Positions 42,985 through 51,627 of a stretch of DNA of 64,000 nucleotides are shown here, piece by piece. Source of the stretch: Gordonibacter sp034932485 (GTDB taxonomy: Bacteria; Actinomycetota; Coriobacteriia; Coriobacteriales; Eggerthellaceae); the NCBI GenBank assembly GCA_034932485.1, contig JAYFOQ010000002.1, positions 186,001-250,000 on the forward strand, read 5' to 3'. Position 1 is the stretch's first letter. Every line of letters begins with the position of its first letter. The notes beneath the pieces are model-generated. The model saw only the letters and a list, made by a program, of their open reading frames with translations, made no database searches and was not told where the DNA came from. A program made the position numbers and the translations under genes.

Positions 42985-44019
42985 TTATTTCTCGACATTG
43001 AACACCACGCTAGAAGCAAGGGGAGAAACCGTACCGTCTTCAGTAACCGCACGAACGTCAAGCTTGAATTGGCCTGCTTTTTCGGCAACGTAATCGAAAT
43101 TCCAGTACACCCAGTCCTCGGTATTGGAAGACGTCGTGTCAAATGCTGTCCAAGTCTTCCCACCATCGAGCGAGAATTCAACAGCAGTAACCTGAGTTCC
43201 ACAATCGTCGGCATATCCCTCGAAAGAAATCATGTCGCCTACTTTAAACACATCCTGAACCGTACTAAGAATACTCACCTTGGCACGATAATCTGCGTCT
43301 GGTCCCTCAACCTTGGGAAGCTCATCTGAAACAGACAATTCAATATCGGTTACCGCACGCGTGAAGTACTTCGCAACCGTATCGGGAATCCAAGCCTGCA
43401 AGCGCTCTCCGTCCGAAAGCTTTTTGTCGCCTATTTGGTATACGAGCATCGCTTCCTTTTCGGTTACGTAAGACAGGGGCAACGGTAATCCATACCCATC
43501 TTTATCCTTAAACGTAATGGTGTTAACCTCAGGAGCAATGTCCACCAAAGAAAGCATGTCGGACACCTTGACCCCCGTGACGCTGGCCATAGCAACAGCG
43601 GGGCTCATGCCACAGGTACAGCGTATCTCTTTTTTCATCTGAGCATCCATCTGCTCAATTTCATCAAGACCGATGGTGTAAACCTTCTCAACGTTACCAC
43701 CGATATTGAGGTAGTAGCTCTCGTAGCTCACCTTGTCAAAGGCATATCCTGGCTTGGCGCAAATGGTCGTTGCGGCAGTACCAAAGAGGTTAAATACGTC
43801 GTCAGTCGGGGTAACCCTATCTTGACAAAACGAGAAACTGCCAGATACGTTCGCAATCTTGTCGTAATCAACCGCATCTCGTTGCAACACCTGATTCGGT
43901 TCCAAGTCCTGCGGGCCCATTGCTATAGCCAACTGAGGACCAACAGCACCTATACCACCCAAGACGATGCTGGCACCTACGGTACAACCCAACACCCTCT
44001 TCCCCATTTTGTATTTCAT
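42985..44019 (-). CDS. exported sulfite-oxidase-fold molybdoprotein (small form)
   Basis: A 344-residue protein with a Sec-type signal peptide (about residues 1-33). A diverged sulfite oxidase Moco domain follows; the candidate Mo-ligand cysteine is Cys134 or Cys136 in EIRCTCGMSP, followed by the SVTGVKVSDML segment that aligns with ITGIPLNWLI of its partner. The C-terminal FEGYADDCGTQVTAVEFSLD and GGKTWTAFD form the Mo-co dimerisation domain. GGAGGG lies before the ATG at 44019, which is two bases before the stop codon (44021) region of the cytochrome gene. A heterodimer with the next subunit is likely, since both carry dimerisation domains. Confidence 0.82.
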   Translation of the reverse strand: MKYKMGKRVLGCTVGASIVLGGIGAVGPQLAIAMGPQDLEPNQVLQRDAVDYDKIANVSGSFSFCQDRVTPTDDVFNLFGTAATTICAKPGYAFDKVSYESYYLNIGGNVEKVYTIGLDEIEQMDAQMKKEIRCTCGMSPAVAMASVTGVKVSDMLSLVDIAPEVNTITFKDKDGYGLPLPLSYVTEKEAMLVYQIGDKKLSDGERLQAWIPDTVAKYFTRAVTDIELSVSDELPKVEGPDADYRAKVSILSTVQDVFKVGDMISFEGYADDCGTQVTAVEFSLDGGKTWTAFDTTSSNTEDWVYWNFDYVAEKAGQFKLDVRAVTEDGTVSPLASSVVFNVEK

Positions 44020-44020
44020 G

Positions 44021-45643
44021 CTATCCCTCCACATTACTCTTGGCGGTAACCATTACCTTTTGAGGAGTGGTTGTCACCAGACCGGTCTCAGTAGTGCCCC
44101 TTACCATAATCACGTAGCTTCCATCGGCTTCAGGCGTCCACGTATAATGCCAGTAAACCCATTGCCGCGGATCGGTCTGGCCCAGATCGTACGCTGTCCA
44201 CGTCTTACCCTTATCCATAGAGAACTCAAGCTTAACAACCGCCTGATCGTAAGCATCCGCATAGCCTTCAAAGGTGAAAGGCTTACCAGTTTCGATAATC
44301 TTACCTTCGGGAACCTTCAGAATACTGGCATTAGGCTTGTTCATGTACTCGCCTTCGCCGTATGAATTGAAACCGTTCATCATCCAGTCCGACCAAGGCT
44401 TCTCTTCGTCGGTCAGGGTATATCCCATGCACTGCTTCACGAAAGACTGAGCATCGCATCCCTCAACCCAATTGATGCAAGGGCTGCCTGAACTGGGATC
44501 GAGGGGCTTTCCACCAATTTCGTAAACAAGGTATACGTCGTCGAAGGAAGCCTGAGGTACGCCACGCTTACTGTGATCTTGAACTCCATTGGTGTGAAAT
44601 TCGCGACGATCGAACAATGCCCCCGTAATATCCTTACTTGCGCCGCCACCTTTTTCGATAAGCCAATTTAGGGGAATACCTGTTATCTCGACGTTGGAAA
44701 TACCGCCCCCACCAGGCATGTTGTCGACACAGTGAATCTTGGAAAGCTTCGTGACCGTAACCCCGGCACGCTCGGCTTCTGCAATCAGATCAGCCAGTCT
44801 CATCTTGTAGGGATTCTTCACCAAGCCATCGATGGTAACTTCCCAATTGTCAACGAAATCTTGGGGAAGCTGCTCATTAAGTACGTTTTTACCCATGATA
44901 TGAATCATGCTGTCATACTTAGAGTGAATCCAGTCATAGGTAAACATATCCTCAGGAGCGGTTGTTGTGTCTTGATCGAAGACGAAATCACCCTGAACAT
45001 CTTTGACCTTTACGATACCGTCGAGATGGTCATATTTAACATCGTCCCAAAGCTCGGTACCCTCGCCATTCTCGGTCATATTGTGGCAGCTGATGCATTT
45101 ACCACCTTTTTCCACAAAGGCCTCGTTGTTGCGCTCGCCGTTATGAATACCATGCATCAAGGTACCCATTTCGTAACCATCATCATCGCTATGGCAGAGC
45201 ATACATTGATCAACGGTAATTTCGTTACCGAGGGCCTCATTCCAAATAGTGGTATGGCTGTATTCCATGTTGGACAGCGTGTCTGCGAGGTCTTCATGAC
45301 AGGCGCCACAGCCACGATTATCAGCATCGAGATAGTAATTATTGTACGACGAACCACCCTCATAAGGACGATTCCAGTGATAGCTCTGATACTCAGTGGG
45401 GGTGCGTTGCACCTTGGTTCCATCTTCTAGCGTGCGGATTTCGGGAGCGTACTGCTGGTTAATCTCGTCTTGCCGAGCTTGTACTTCTTCGTAATAAGCC
45501 TCGGTTTTTTCGATACTATCCTTGTACTGGGTTTCAGTCGAAACGTCGACTTCCTCCGACTGGCCTTGCTGCGCGCAGCCGACAGCAAACAACGACCCTG
45601 CCATAAGCACTGCGGTCGTGGCTAATACCAACTTTTTTTTCAT
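44021..45643 (-). CDS. triheme cytochrome c / sulfite-oxidase-fold fusion lipoprotein
   Basis: A 540-residue fusion. It has a lipoprotein signal (lipobox FAVGC, Cys23). Three heme c sites follow: CGACH (112-116), CMLCH (147-151) and CISCH (183-187), with MHGIHNG between them offering axial histidines. From about 255 it is a sulfite oxidase Moco domain with IHCVDNMPGGGG (Cys305 the likely Mo ligand) and a C-terminal dimerisation domain (EGYADAYDQAVVKLEFSMD, KGKTWTAYD). It is the first gene of the operon. The substrate is unknown. Electrons could pass from ferredoxin through the hemes to the molybdenum site. Confidence 0.88.
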   Translation of the reverse strand: MKKKLVLATTAVLMAGSLFAVGCAQQGQSEEVDVSTETQYKDSIEKTEAYYEEVQARQDEINQQYAPEIRTLEDGTKVQRTPTEYQSYHWNRPYEGGSSYNNYYLDADNRGCGACHEDLADTLSNMEYSHTTIWNEALGNEITVDQCMLCHSDDDGYEMGTLMHGIHNGERNNEAFVEKGGKCISCHNMTENGEGTELWDDVKYDHLDGIVKVKDVQGDFVFDQDTTTAPEDMFTYDWIHSKYDSMIHIMGKNVLNEQLPQDFVDNWEVTIDGLVKNPYKMRLADLIAEAERAGVTVTKLSKIHCVDNMPGGGGISNVEITGIPLNWLIEKGGGASKDITGALFDRREFHTNGVQDHSKRGVPQASFDDVYLVYEIGGKPLDPSSGSPCINWVEGCDAQSFVKQCMGYTLTDEEKPWSDWMMNGFNSYGEGEYMNKPNASILKVPEGKIIETGKPFTFEGYADAYDQAVVKLEFSMDKGKTWTAYDLGQTDPRQWVYWHYTWTPEADGSYVIMVRGTTETGLVTTTPQKVMVTAKSNVEG

Positions 45644-45945
45644 TCCCCTTCCTTTCCCTTTCTTTCGCGTGAATTGAGATAAAAAACTTAAGCACGGGTT
45701 TCGTGGTGAGCATCCCTCCCTGTAAACTCACTCAACAAAAATTCGACTCTTCACCTTGGCGCTGGACAGTATCGTATCATAAATCATACAAATATGTGAT
45801 ACTTGTCTTATTGATATATGATTCTTTTTTTAGAATAGGCAGCGCTCTTGTCCTAACGTAAAACAGGCCGAGCTTCTCGGAAAAGAGACTCGACCTGCTA
45901 TATTTGCCATGTAAGCGCTTTTAAGCGTTTCGGATGCGCACCACC
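45644..45945. promoter_or_regulatory. intergenic region with cytochrome operon promoter and SPFH terminator
   Basis: 302 bp. The right part has a terminator (45858-45897). The AT-rich centre (45770-45835) has nested dyads: GTATCA-N17-TGATAC (45774-45779, 45797-45802) around ATCATA-CAAA-TATGTGAT (45783-45800). This looks like an operator of a CRP/FNR-type or MarR/GntR-type regulator, at about 130-160 bp before the gene. No small gene is supported. Confidence 0.45.
45858..45897 (-). terminator. terminator after the SPFH gene
   Basis: On the minus strand CAGGTCGAG and CTCGGCCTG pair (one mismatch) with further stem pairs GTCTC/GAGAA inside, followed by TTTTACG. It starts 48 bp after the SPFH stop codon. 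Confidence 0.7.
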
Positions 45946-46878
45946 CTACCGCTTCTTACCAATGTTCTCTAATCCTTCAAATGCATCGGACAATGCGCTT
46001 GGTATAACCACAAGGCCACCTTTTTCCTTCACGCTATCCGACACAAGGCTCATCGCCCGCAGTTGCAGTGCCGCATCTTCTTCTTTGTAGGTGCGCGCTG
46101 CATCAACAAACATCTCCGAAATTTCTTGCTCAACCTCTGCCAGAATGATGCGCGCATTGTACTCACGCTCAGCTCGGGCCTCGGCAGACATTGCTTCTTG
46201 TAGCTCTTCAGGAATGCGAATGTCACGAATTTCCACGGACACCACCGTGATACCCCATTCGCTCGTTTTCCGCTCAAGAATATCGGCAATCTCCTTATCA
46301 ATTTGAGCACGACGCATACCCATCTGTGCAATATTTGTACCGCCGATGACATCACGCAGTGTAGTTTGCGCAATCCAGAACACCAACCGTTCGAAGTTGC
46401 GAATTTCGGAGCATGCCTTACCCGCGTCCCACACCATCCAGAACAACACCGCATCGACGTTTACCGGCACGAGATCTGATGTGAGCACTTGCTCGGCCTT
46501 AAACGATGTGGAGCGCATACGCAAATCAATAACAGCTGACGCATATTCAACAAACGGAATCATAAAAATAAGACCCGGTCCCGCCACGCGATTGAACCGA
46601 CCAGCGCGCATAACCACCGCGCGTTCCCATTCCAGCATAACATGCGCACAGCTGAACAGCACAGCCCCCACAAGCACACCCACCACCAGCACTGCCACCG
46701 ACAACGTAAGCCACGCAACCAACGCAAACAAAGCCACAACACACAACACCAATATCCACCGCAGCATAGTTGCACCCCAACGACTAGTAGCCGTATCGTT
46801 GAAGTTATCTTCGATCTCAACAGAAATATTCGAACCCCCCGCATTGTCGGGCCCGTCGAAAAATGATTTCTCCCCCAT
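45946..46878 (-). CDS. SPFH/band-7 (slipin-like) membrane protein
   Basis: A 310-residue protein. Two hydrophobic helices lie at about 38-82 (MLRWILVLCVVALFALVAWL and a second), followed by the SPFH domain: ERAVVMRAGRFNRVAGPGLI, DLVPVNVDAVLFWMV, WGITVVSVEIRDIRIPEELQ. A C-terminal helical region (EYNARIILAEVEQEISEMF) drives oligomerisation. Slipins are membrane scaffold proteins; no NfeD partner is encoded next to it. GAGGGGGA precedes the ATG. It is co-transcribed with the GntR regulator 21 bp upstream. Confidence 0.92.
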   Translation of the reverse strand: MGEKSFFDGPDNAGGSNISVEIEDNFNDTATSRWGATMLRWILVLCVVALFALVAWLTLSVAVLVVGVLVGAVLFSCAHVMLEWERAVVMRAGRFNRVAGPGLIFMIPFVEYASAVIDLRMRSTSFKAEQVLTSDLVPVNVDAVLFWMVWDAGKACSEIRNFERLVFWIAQTTLRDVIGGTNIAQMGMRRAQIDKEIADILERKTSEWGITVVSVEIRDIRIPEELQEAMSAEARAEREYNARIILAEVEQEISEMFVDAARTYKEEDAALQLRAMSLVSDSVKEKGGLVVIPSALSDAFEGLENIGKKR

Positions 46879-46899
46879 ATCGTCCCCCTCGTCGATTAA

Positions 46900-47274
46900 C
46901 TACTCAGAAAAACGTTCCCTCACCCTCGCCAACACGTCATCTTCCGAAACGTTGCTGTCCCGGGCAACGCGTACCAACTCATCAATCACAAGATCGACAG
47001 GAGACTCGGGCAACTTCAGCACATCCCTCTCAATGTCGGCAACAAACGATCGCTTACCCCGACTTGAGCAGATAAGGTTGTCCGCTTCGAGATCTTGGTA
47101 CACCTTATGAATGGTGTTATAGTTCACACCCAGCTGCGTAGCCAACTCACGCACGGTAGGCAACACATCGCCAGGCATAATCTGCTCGCTTTTGATGAGG
47201 AAGATTAAGTTGTTACGAATCTGAACCCAAACGGGTACGCCGGATTTCTCATTTATGTGTAATGACTCGAACAA
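46900..47274 (-). CDS. GntR-family regulator, YtrA type
   Basis: A 124-residue protein. The N-terminal GntR winged helix is complete (PVWVQIRNNLIFLIKSEQIM, LPTVRELATQLGVNYNTIHK, YQDLEADNLICSSRGKRSFV), followed by only about 45 residues, as in the short YtrA subfamily. The start is a TTG at 47274 with no convincing ribosome-binding site, so the true start or its control is uncertain. It heads an operon with the SPFH gene and probably represses it. Confidence 0.88.
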   Translation of the reverse strand: MFESLHINEKSGVPVWVQIRNNLIFLIKSEQIMPGDVLPTVRELATQLGVNYNTIHKVYQDLEADNLICSSRGKRSFVADIERDVLKLPESPVDLVIDELVRVARDSNVSEDDVLARVRERFSE

Positions 47275-47431
47275 AAGGGTAGATTCCGCCTCTCAAAGCA
47301 TCCTGCATATGTATGATACCATGATTCAACGGCGATACCTTTTTGGCAAAAGAAACCTTCGCATTATAGGAAGGTCAGAAACACGCAGCAGTAAGTTATA
47401 GAGCCCCTTCACTGCGTGCGCACGAACACCA

Positions 47432-47459
47432 AGCGCGGCCCCCTTTCGAAAGCCGCGCT
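47432..47459 (-). terminator. hairpin after the hydantoinase operon
   Basis: AGCGCGGC (47432-47439) and GCCGCGCT (47452-47459), extended inward by TTTCGAAA-type pairs, lie 34 bp after the last stop codon of the permease/DUF917/HyuA operon. No T-run follows. Confidence 0.55.
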
Positions 47460-47492
47460 CAATCACTCAATAAGAATTTATCGGCAGCGCCT

Positions 47493-49043
47493 TTACGCCA
47501 AATCGCCTGCAGCCTTCACCTTGACGCGGCTCGTGTGTCCCGGATAGTAGTTCAGCGGCACGTCTTCCGCGTCGATAATCTCCACAGTGTCGCGCACGGC
47601 GCCAGCTTCCACAGCGGCTTCAATTGCAGCCACGCGAGCAACAGCAAGCGCTTCGTCGCGCGAAGTTACCTCGTAATCCACCAGCGCTTCATAGATGCCG
47701 CTCACCTTCGAGATGGCCGAACCAATAGCATTGGCGCAGCCTGCATGTTCAGGTGAAATAACGTTGGAGGTTCCCGCCAAATCGCGCGGCAGTACAACGG
47801 CACCACCACCTACCAGCACTACATCGATATCGTCACTTGAAACCTTCATCATGTCGATAGCGTCTTCCACAAGACGACGCATCACCAACATTGCACGCTC
47901 GGCCATATCGGTAGAAATATCAGCCACCAAGGCCGGATCGCCCACCTCAGCCATGCCAAGACGCACGGCGATGTCGGTTGCGGTGCACGTATCGCCACCA
48001 AATACCAGCGCGCGCTCCGTAATAGCGTAGCCAACCGAATCGGGCCCCACCGTTACGTTGCCGTCCGCATCCTCGCGCACGATAGAGCCACCACCCAAAC
48101 CGATAGATACTACGTCGGGCATGCGGAAGTTCGTGCGCACGCCTCCGATAGTAACTGCTACACCACTCTCGCGCGGGAAACCATGCGACAATACACCCAA
48201 GTCAGTGGTTGTTCCACCCACGTCAATAACGATAGCATTCTCACACTGCGAAAGGTAGCTGGCACCACGAATGGAGTTCGTCGGACCACAGGCAATAGTA
48301 AGAATGGGGTAACGACGCGCGTAATCCATAGTCATAAGCGTGCCGTCGTTCTGCGACAGATACACGTCGGCCTGCGTAACACCTTTATCCACCAAACTGG
48401 CAGCAAAGCCATCGGTAAAGCTGCGTGCCACCGCATACAGCGCCGCATTCAGAATGGTTGCGTTCTCGCGCTCGATCAGGCCCATCGAACCAATCTCACT
48501 TGAAACCGACACATGCACGTCTTCGCCCAACACTTCAGCCGCAATCTCAGCAGCGCGTAATTCGTCGTCGTTGCGCACCACCGAGAACACACACGAAACA
48601 GCTACCGCTTCGACGCGCCCGCGCACGCCCTCAAAAAACGCTCGACAGGCTTCCTCGTCAAAATCAGCAAGACGCTTGCCGTCATATTCAAAGCCACCCT
48701 CGATAATGGTGCTATCCACACACACTGCCGCGATGTCATCCGCCCAGTCGACCATAGGTGGAATGCCTACCGTAGCAGGCGCACCAATGCGCAACACGGC
48801 AATCGGAGCCAGACCCTTACGCTCCACGATGGCATTCGTGCAGTGCGTGGTACCCAACATTGCCTGCCTTATGAGCGAACGATCTACGCCGCTTTGCACA
48901 AACACCGCATCCATGGCACCCAAAATACCCGTATAAATATCTTTTGACGTAGGGTTTTTTACTGCTGCCACCACATCAAGATTCTCGTCGATCAGCACCG
49001 CATCGGTATTGGTGCCGCCCACATCGATACCCAACTTATACAT
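47493..49043 (-). CDS. hydantoinase/oxoprolinase N-terminal-type protein (HyuA-like)
   Basis: A 516-residue protein of the hydantoinase A/oxoprolinase family, here the short form. LGIDVGGTNTDAVLIDENL is the ATP-binding N-terminus of the actin-like fold, AIVIDVGGTTTDLGVLSHG is the second phosphate motif and VVLVGGGAVVLPRDLAG lies near the C-terminus. Members open hydantoin-type or 5-oxoproline rings with ATP. No HyuB subunit is present; instead a DUF917 protein overlaps it by 8 bases, a recurrent pairing. The substrate is probably a hydantoin-like heterocycle. Confidence 0.88.
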   Translation of the reverse strand: MYKLGIDVGGTNTDAVLIDENLDVVAAVKNPTSKDIYTGILGAMDAVFVQSGVDRSLIRQAMLGTTHCTNAIVERKGLAPIAVLRIGAPATVGIPPMVDWADDIAAVCVDSTIIEGGFEYDGKRLADFDEEACRAFFEGVRGRVEAVAVSCVFSVVRNDDELRAAEIAAEVLGEDVHVSVSSEIGSMGLIERENATILNAALYAVARSFTDGFAASLVDKGVTQADVYLSQNDGTLMTMDYARRYPILTIACGPTNSIRGASYLSQCENAIVIDVGGTTTDLGVLSHGFPRESGVAVTIGGVRTNFRMPDVVSIGLGGGSIVREDADGNVTVGPDSVGYAITERALVFGGDTCTATDIAVRLGMAEVGDPALVADISTDMAERAMLVMRRLVEDAIDMMKVSSDDIDVVLVGGGAVVLPRDLAGTSNVISPEHAGCANAIGSAISKVSGIYEALVDYEVTSRDEALAVARVAAIEAAVEAGAVRDTVEIIDAEDVPLNYYPGHTSRVKVKAAGDLA

Positions 49044-50148
49044 GAGCGCCCCCTTTCAGCGCCGCGAGCTCTTCAACGGGGACATAGTCTGCATCGATAC
49101 CAAAGTAACGCGGCCCCACCAGATCGATCCCTTCTGGCGTGCGCCACAAATGGAAGCACTCAAGTCCTACCACTAACACACGCTTACCATACTTCAATGC
49201 GTCGGTAGGTACCGGCGTGAACGTCTCAGTATCCACGAGGCAAATAAGATCGGGGGTCGTGGCCACAATTTCTCCGTCGACCGTGCAGGCAAGGTTTTCA
49301 TTTTGGAACTCTACATGGGCCGAAGAGCCCTTGTTGTCGCCAATACCTTCCAGCACCACCTTGCCGAAGTTAAACGCCCCGCGCGTCTCACGCAACACGT
49401 CAGAAATTTTGCCCTTGAACAACTTGTGTCCACCGGTAAACTTTAAGAAGTATTCTTCGGGCGTAAGGCCGGCAGCCGAAGCGCCCTCCTTCGCCGTGCG
49501 AATGGCACGTCCAAGTTCTTCAGAGCGGGTGACAATACCGTGTACACCGTAGGTTTTGCACGTAGCCGCATCCATGCAGAATAAGGCTATAGTTATAGTT
49601 CCTCCCATGGTCATGGTTGCAGCGCGCGCAATGTCTTCGGTCCACTTATTGGTAATGGTATCCAGAATACCCGAATTACCCTTCTCATCGATAAACGCCA
49701 TGGGCGTGGCCGACGCGCCACCAATGGTAAAGGTAACCATCTGTAGTTCAGGAAACGCACGACCCATACCGTCGACATCAACCATAGGGATGCCGAGGCG
49801 CGCTGCTGCAGCAATGGGAAGCATCGAATTCACGCCGCCTGCTTCGATGGGCATGGTGGCGTAAATAGGTTTGCCATAATAACGCGACACCATATCAAAT
49901 AGTTTGGCGAATTCGTTAGCCCCAACACCCTTTTCGGCAAGGATCGTAGGTGCACCCATGGAGGCGGATGGCATAATGAAGGCACCTTCGGGCACTTCAT
50001 CGATACCAATCATCTTTACAGGGCCACACTCTTTCACGGCACCGATAGCCGTAAGCTTACCAATGTAGGGGTCGCCGCCCCCGCCAGCGCCGAGCAACGC
50101 CGCACCCAGCGCGATGTCCTCGATTTCCTGAATACCAATCTCTCTCAT
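49036..50148 (-). CDS. DUF917 (S-Me-THD-type) protein
   Basis: A 370-residue protein matching the DUF917 family: IEDIALGAALLGAGGGGDPY at the N-terminus, MVDVDGMGRAFPELQM and STTMGGTITIALFCMD-like segments, and YGKRVLVVGLECFHLWRTPE at the end. As I recall, the Pfam family has been renamed for S-methyl thiohydantoin desulfurase, which would fit hydantoin-type chemistry. The ATG at 50148 lies six bases after GGGAGG; one six bases upstream abuts that site. It overlaps the permease gene by 4 bases and the HyuA-like gene by 8. Confidence 0.85.
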   Translation of the reverse strand: MREIGIQEIEDIALGAALLGAGGGGDPYIGKLTAIGAVKECGPVKMIGIDEVPEGAFIMPSASMGAPTILAEKGVGANEFAKLFDMVSRYYGKPIYATMPIEAGGVNSMLPIAAAARLGIPMVDVDGMGRAFPELQMVTFTIGGASATPMAFIDEKGNSGILDTITNKWTEDIARAATMTMGGTITIALFCMDAATCKTYGVHGIVTRSEELGRAIRTAKEGASAAGLTPEEYFLKFTGGHKLFKGKISDVLRETRGAFNFGKVVLEGIGDNKGSSAHVEFQNENLACTVDGEIVATTPDLICLVDTETFTPVPTDALKYGKRVLVVGLECFHLWRTPEGIDLVGPRYFGIDADYVPVEELAALKGGAHV

Positions 50149-51530
50149 AAGCATCCTCCCTGTATTTCATCAGCCGCACCCATCGGCCTCGTCCACGCAA
50201 TACGCCCCATAAACCGGGCTTTTCCCATCAGTCGATATGCTACCACGTACGCCACAGCCGCAACGACAATGCCGTTCACGGGGCCGACAAAAAACGGCAG
50301 GTCAAGAAACATCAATGCTGGCACGTGTGAAAATGTCCCACCTGTCATCATGCCCACAACAACACCACACACCAGTGCCACAATACCCGCAGACGAAAAG
50401 CCTTCCTCAATACGCACGTTCTCTGGCCGTCCCTTTCGCACTATCCAGTAATCGGCCACCATAGTGCCTGCCAGCGCCGGGCCACATGCAGAAAGCACCG
50501 TCAGAAACGCCTCGAACTGACCAAGAATGCCACCCACTGCCAGCACAATACCCAACACACCCGACACGGCCGTGGTAAGTTTGCTGCCCCGCTCTCCCGC
50601 ACCAAGCATCACAGCAAATCCCAGACCCGCTGAGTATACATTGCCCGCGTTTACGGTCCAAGCTGCCAGCACCAAAGCAATCAGCCCCACCGCCGGCAAA
50701 CCAATAGAATTCATGAGCACCGCAATATCACTTTCGCCAGTGACAATAGCCAACGCCGCTCCTGCCAACAACGCCACTACAGCCGTCGGCAGCACCCCAA
50801 CAACGCACGAGAGCACTGCATCGCGACGCGAACGTGCAAACCGCGCAAAATCTCCCGCCGTGGTGCCCGCAAACGCAAACAGTCCCACCGCCATATTCAC
50901 ACCAGCAATAAGCCCCATAGCCTCCCCTGGCAAAGGAACATACCTGAGAAGCGCGTCTAAGCTACCCGTTTGCACCACCGAGGTGCCCACTCCATAAAAA
51001 CAAATAGCCACCAGGAGCGGAGCGGCAATAGAACTAATCCACGTAAGACCGCTAAATCCCAGCAATGCCGTACTCAGCATGAGCACACCTAATGCCACCG
51101 AACACGCCCACGCCGGAACACTTATGCCAAACACGTCAACCAACATAAGCGAGAGCGAGGCGCCGCACACAGCCGTCTGCACACCGAACCATCCAATAGT
51201 AACAACACCCACTATCAATGACACCAAATAGCGTGCGCCCGCACGCCCGAGCGACGGTGCGGCAAGTGAAGCTGTAGGAAGCCCCAGGTCGGCTGCTTGC
51301 ATACACACGAAGCACATGTACGCCACAATGAAGCCGAATCCGATAAGGGTGGCTACCAGAGCACCTGATAACGTAAGCCCCAAACCTAGCGAGGCCCCTA
51401 CCATAAGTGTCGGCGCACTGAACATACCACCAGCGCGAATGAATGCTATAGACGTCCAATTCTTACGTTCGGATGAATCAACATGCAACCCTGTCCGTTC
51501 TCGTACCGCTTCGTTCTCGCTCAAACTCAT
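50145..51530 (-). CDS. NCS1-family cytosine/purine/hydantoin permease (CodB-like)
   Basis: A 461-residue permease with about twelve helices. FIRAGGMFSAPTLMVGASLG at the start and the unwound-helix glycines resemble NCS1 transporters such as CodB and Mhp1, which import cytosine, allantoin or hydantoins. It is the first gene of the operon with DUF917 and the HyuA-like protein, so it probably imports their heterocyclic substrate. Confidence 0.88.
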   Translation of the reverse strand: MSLSENEAVRERTGLHVDSSERKNWTSIAFIRAGGMFSAPTLMVGASLGLGLTLSGALVATLIGFGFIVAYMCFVCMQAADLGLPTASLAAPSLGRAGARYLVSLIVGVVTIGWFGVQTAVCGASLSLMLVDVFGISVPAWACSVALGVLMLSTALLGFSGLTWISSIAAPLLVAICFYGVGTSVVQTGSLDALLRYVPLPGEAMGLIAGVNMAVGLFAFAGTTAGDFARFARSRRDAVLSCVVGVLPTAVVALLAGAALAIVTGESDIAVLMNSIGLPAVGLIALVLAAWTVNAGNVYSAGLGFAVMLGAGERGSKLTTAVSGVLGIVLAVGGILGQFEAFLTVLSACGPALAGTMVADYWIVRKGRPENVRIEEGFSSAGIVALVCGVVVGMMTGGTFSHVPALMFLDLPFFVGPVNGIVVAAVAYVVAYRLMGKARFMGRIAWTRPMGAADEIQGGCL

Positions 51531-51627
51531 ACCCTATCCGACGCCTTCCTTCTGCGGTCGCTCACTTGTCATACATTCTGCTTAAAACGAGATGCCAGTG
51601 TAACATAACCGCAGGTTGTTGCCCTTA

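Noticed and set aside
46346..47110. 254-codon open frame antisense to the SPFH and GntR genes
   Set aside because: Spans two real genes and their junction; Ser/Thr/Asn-rich low-complexity translation.
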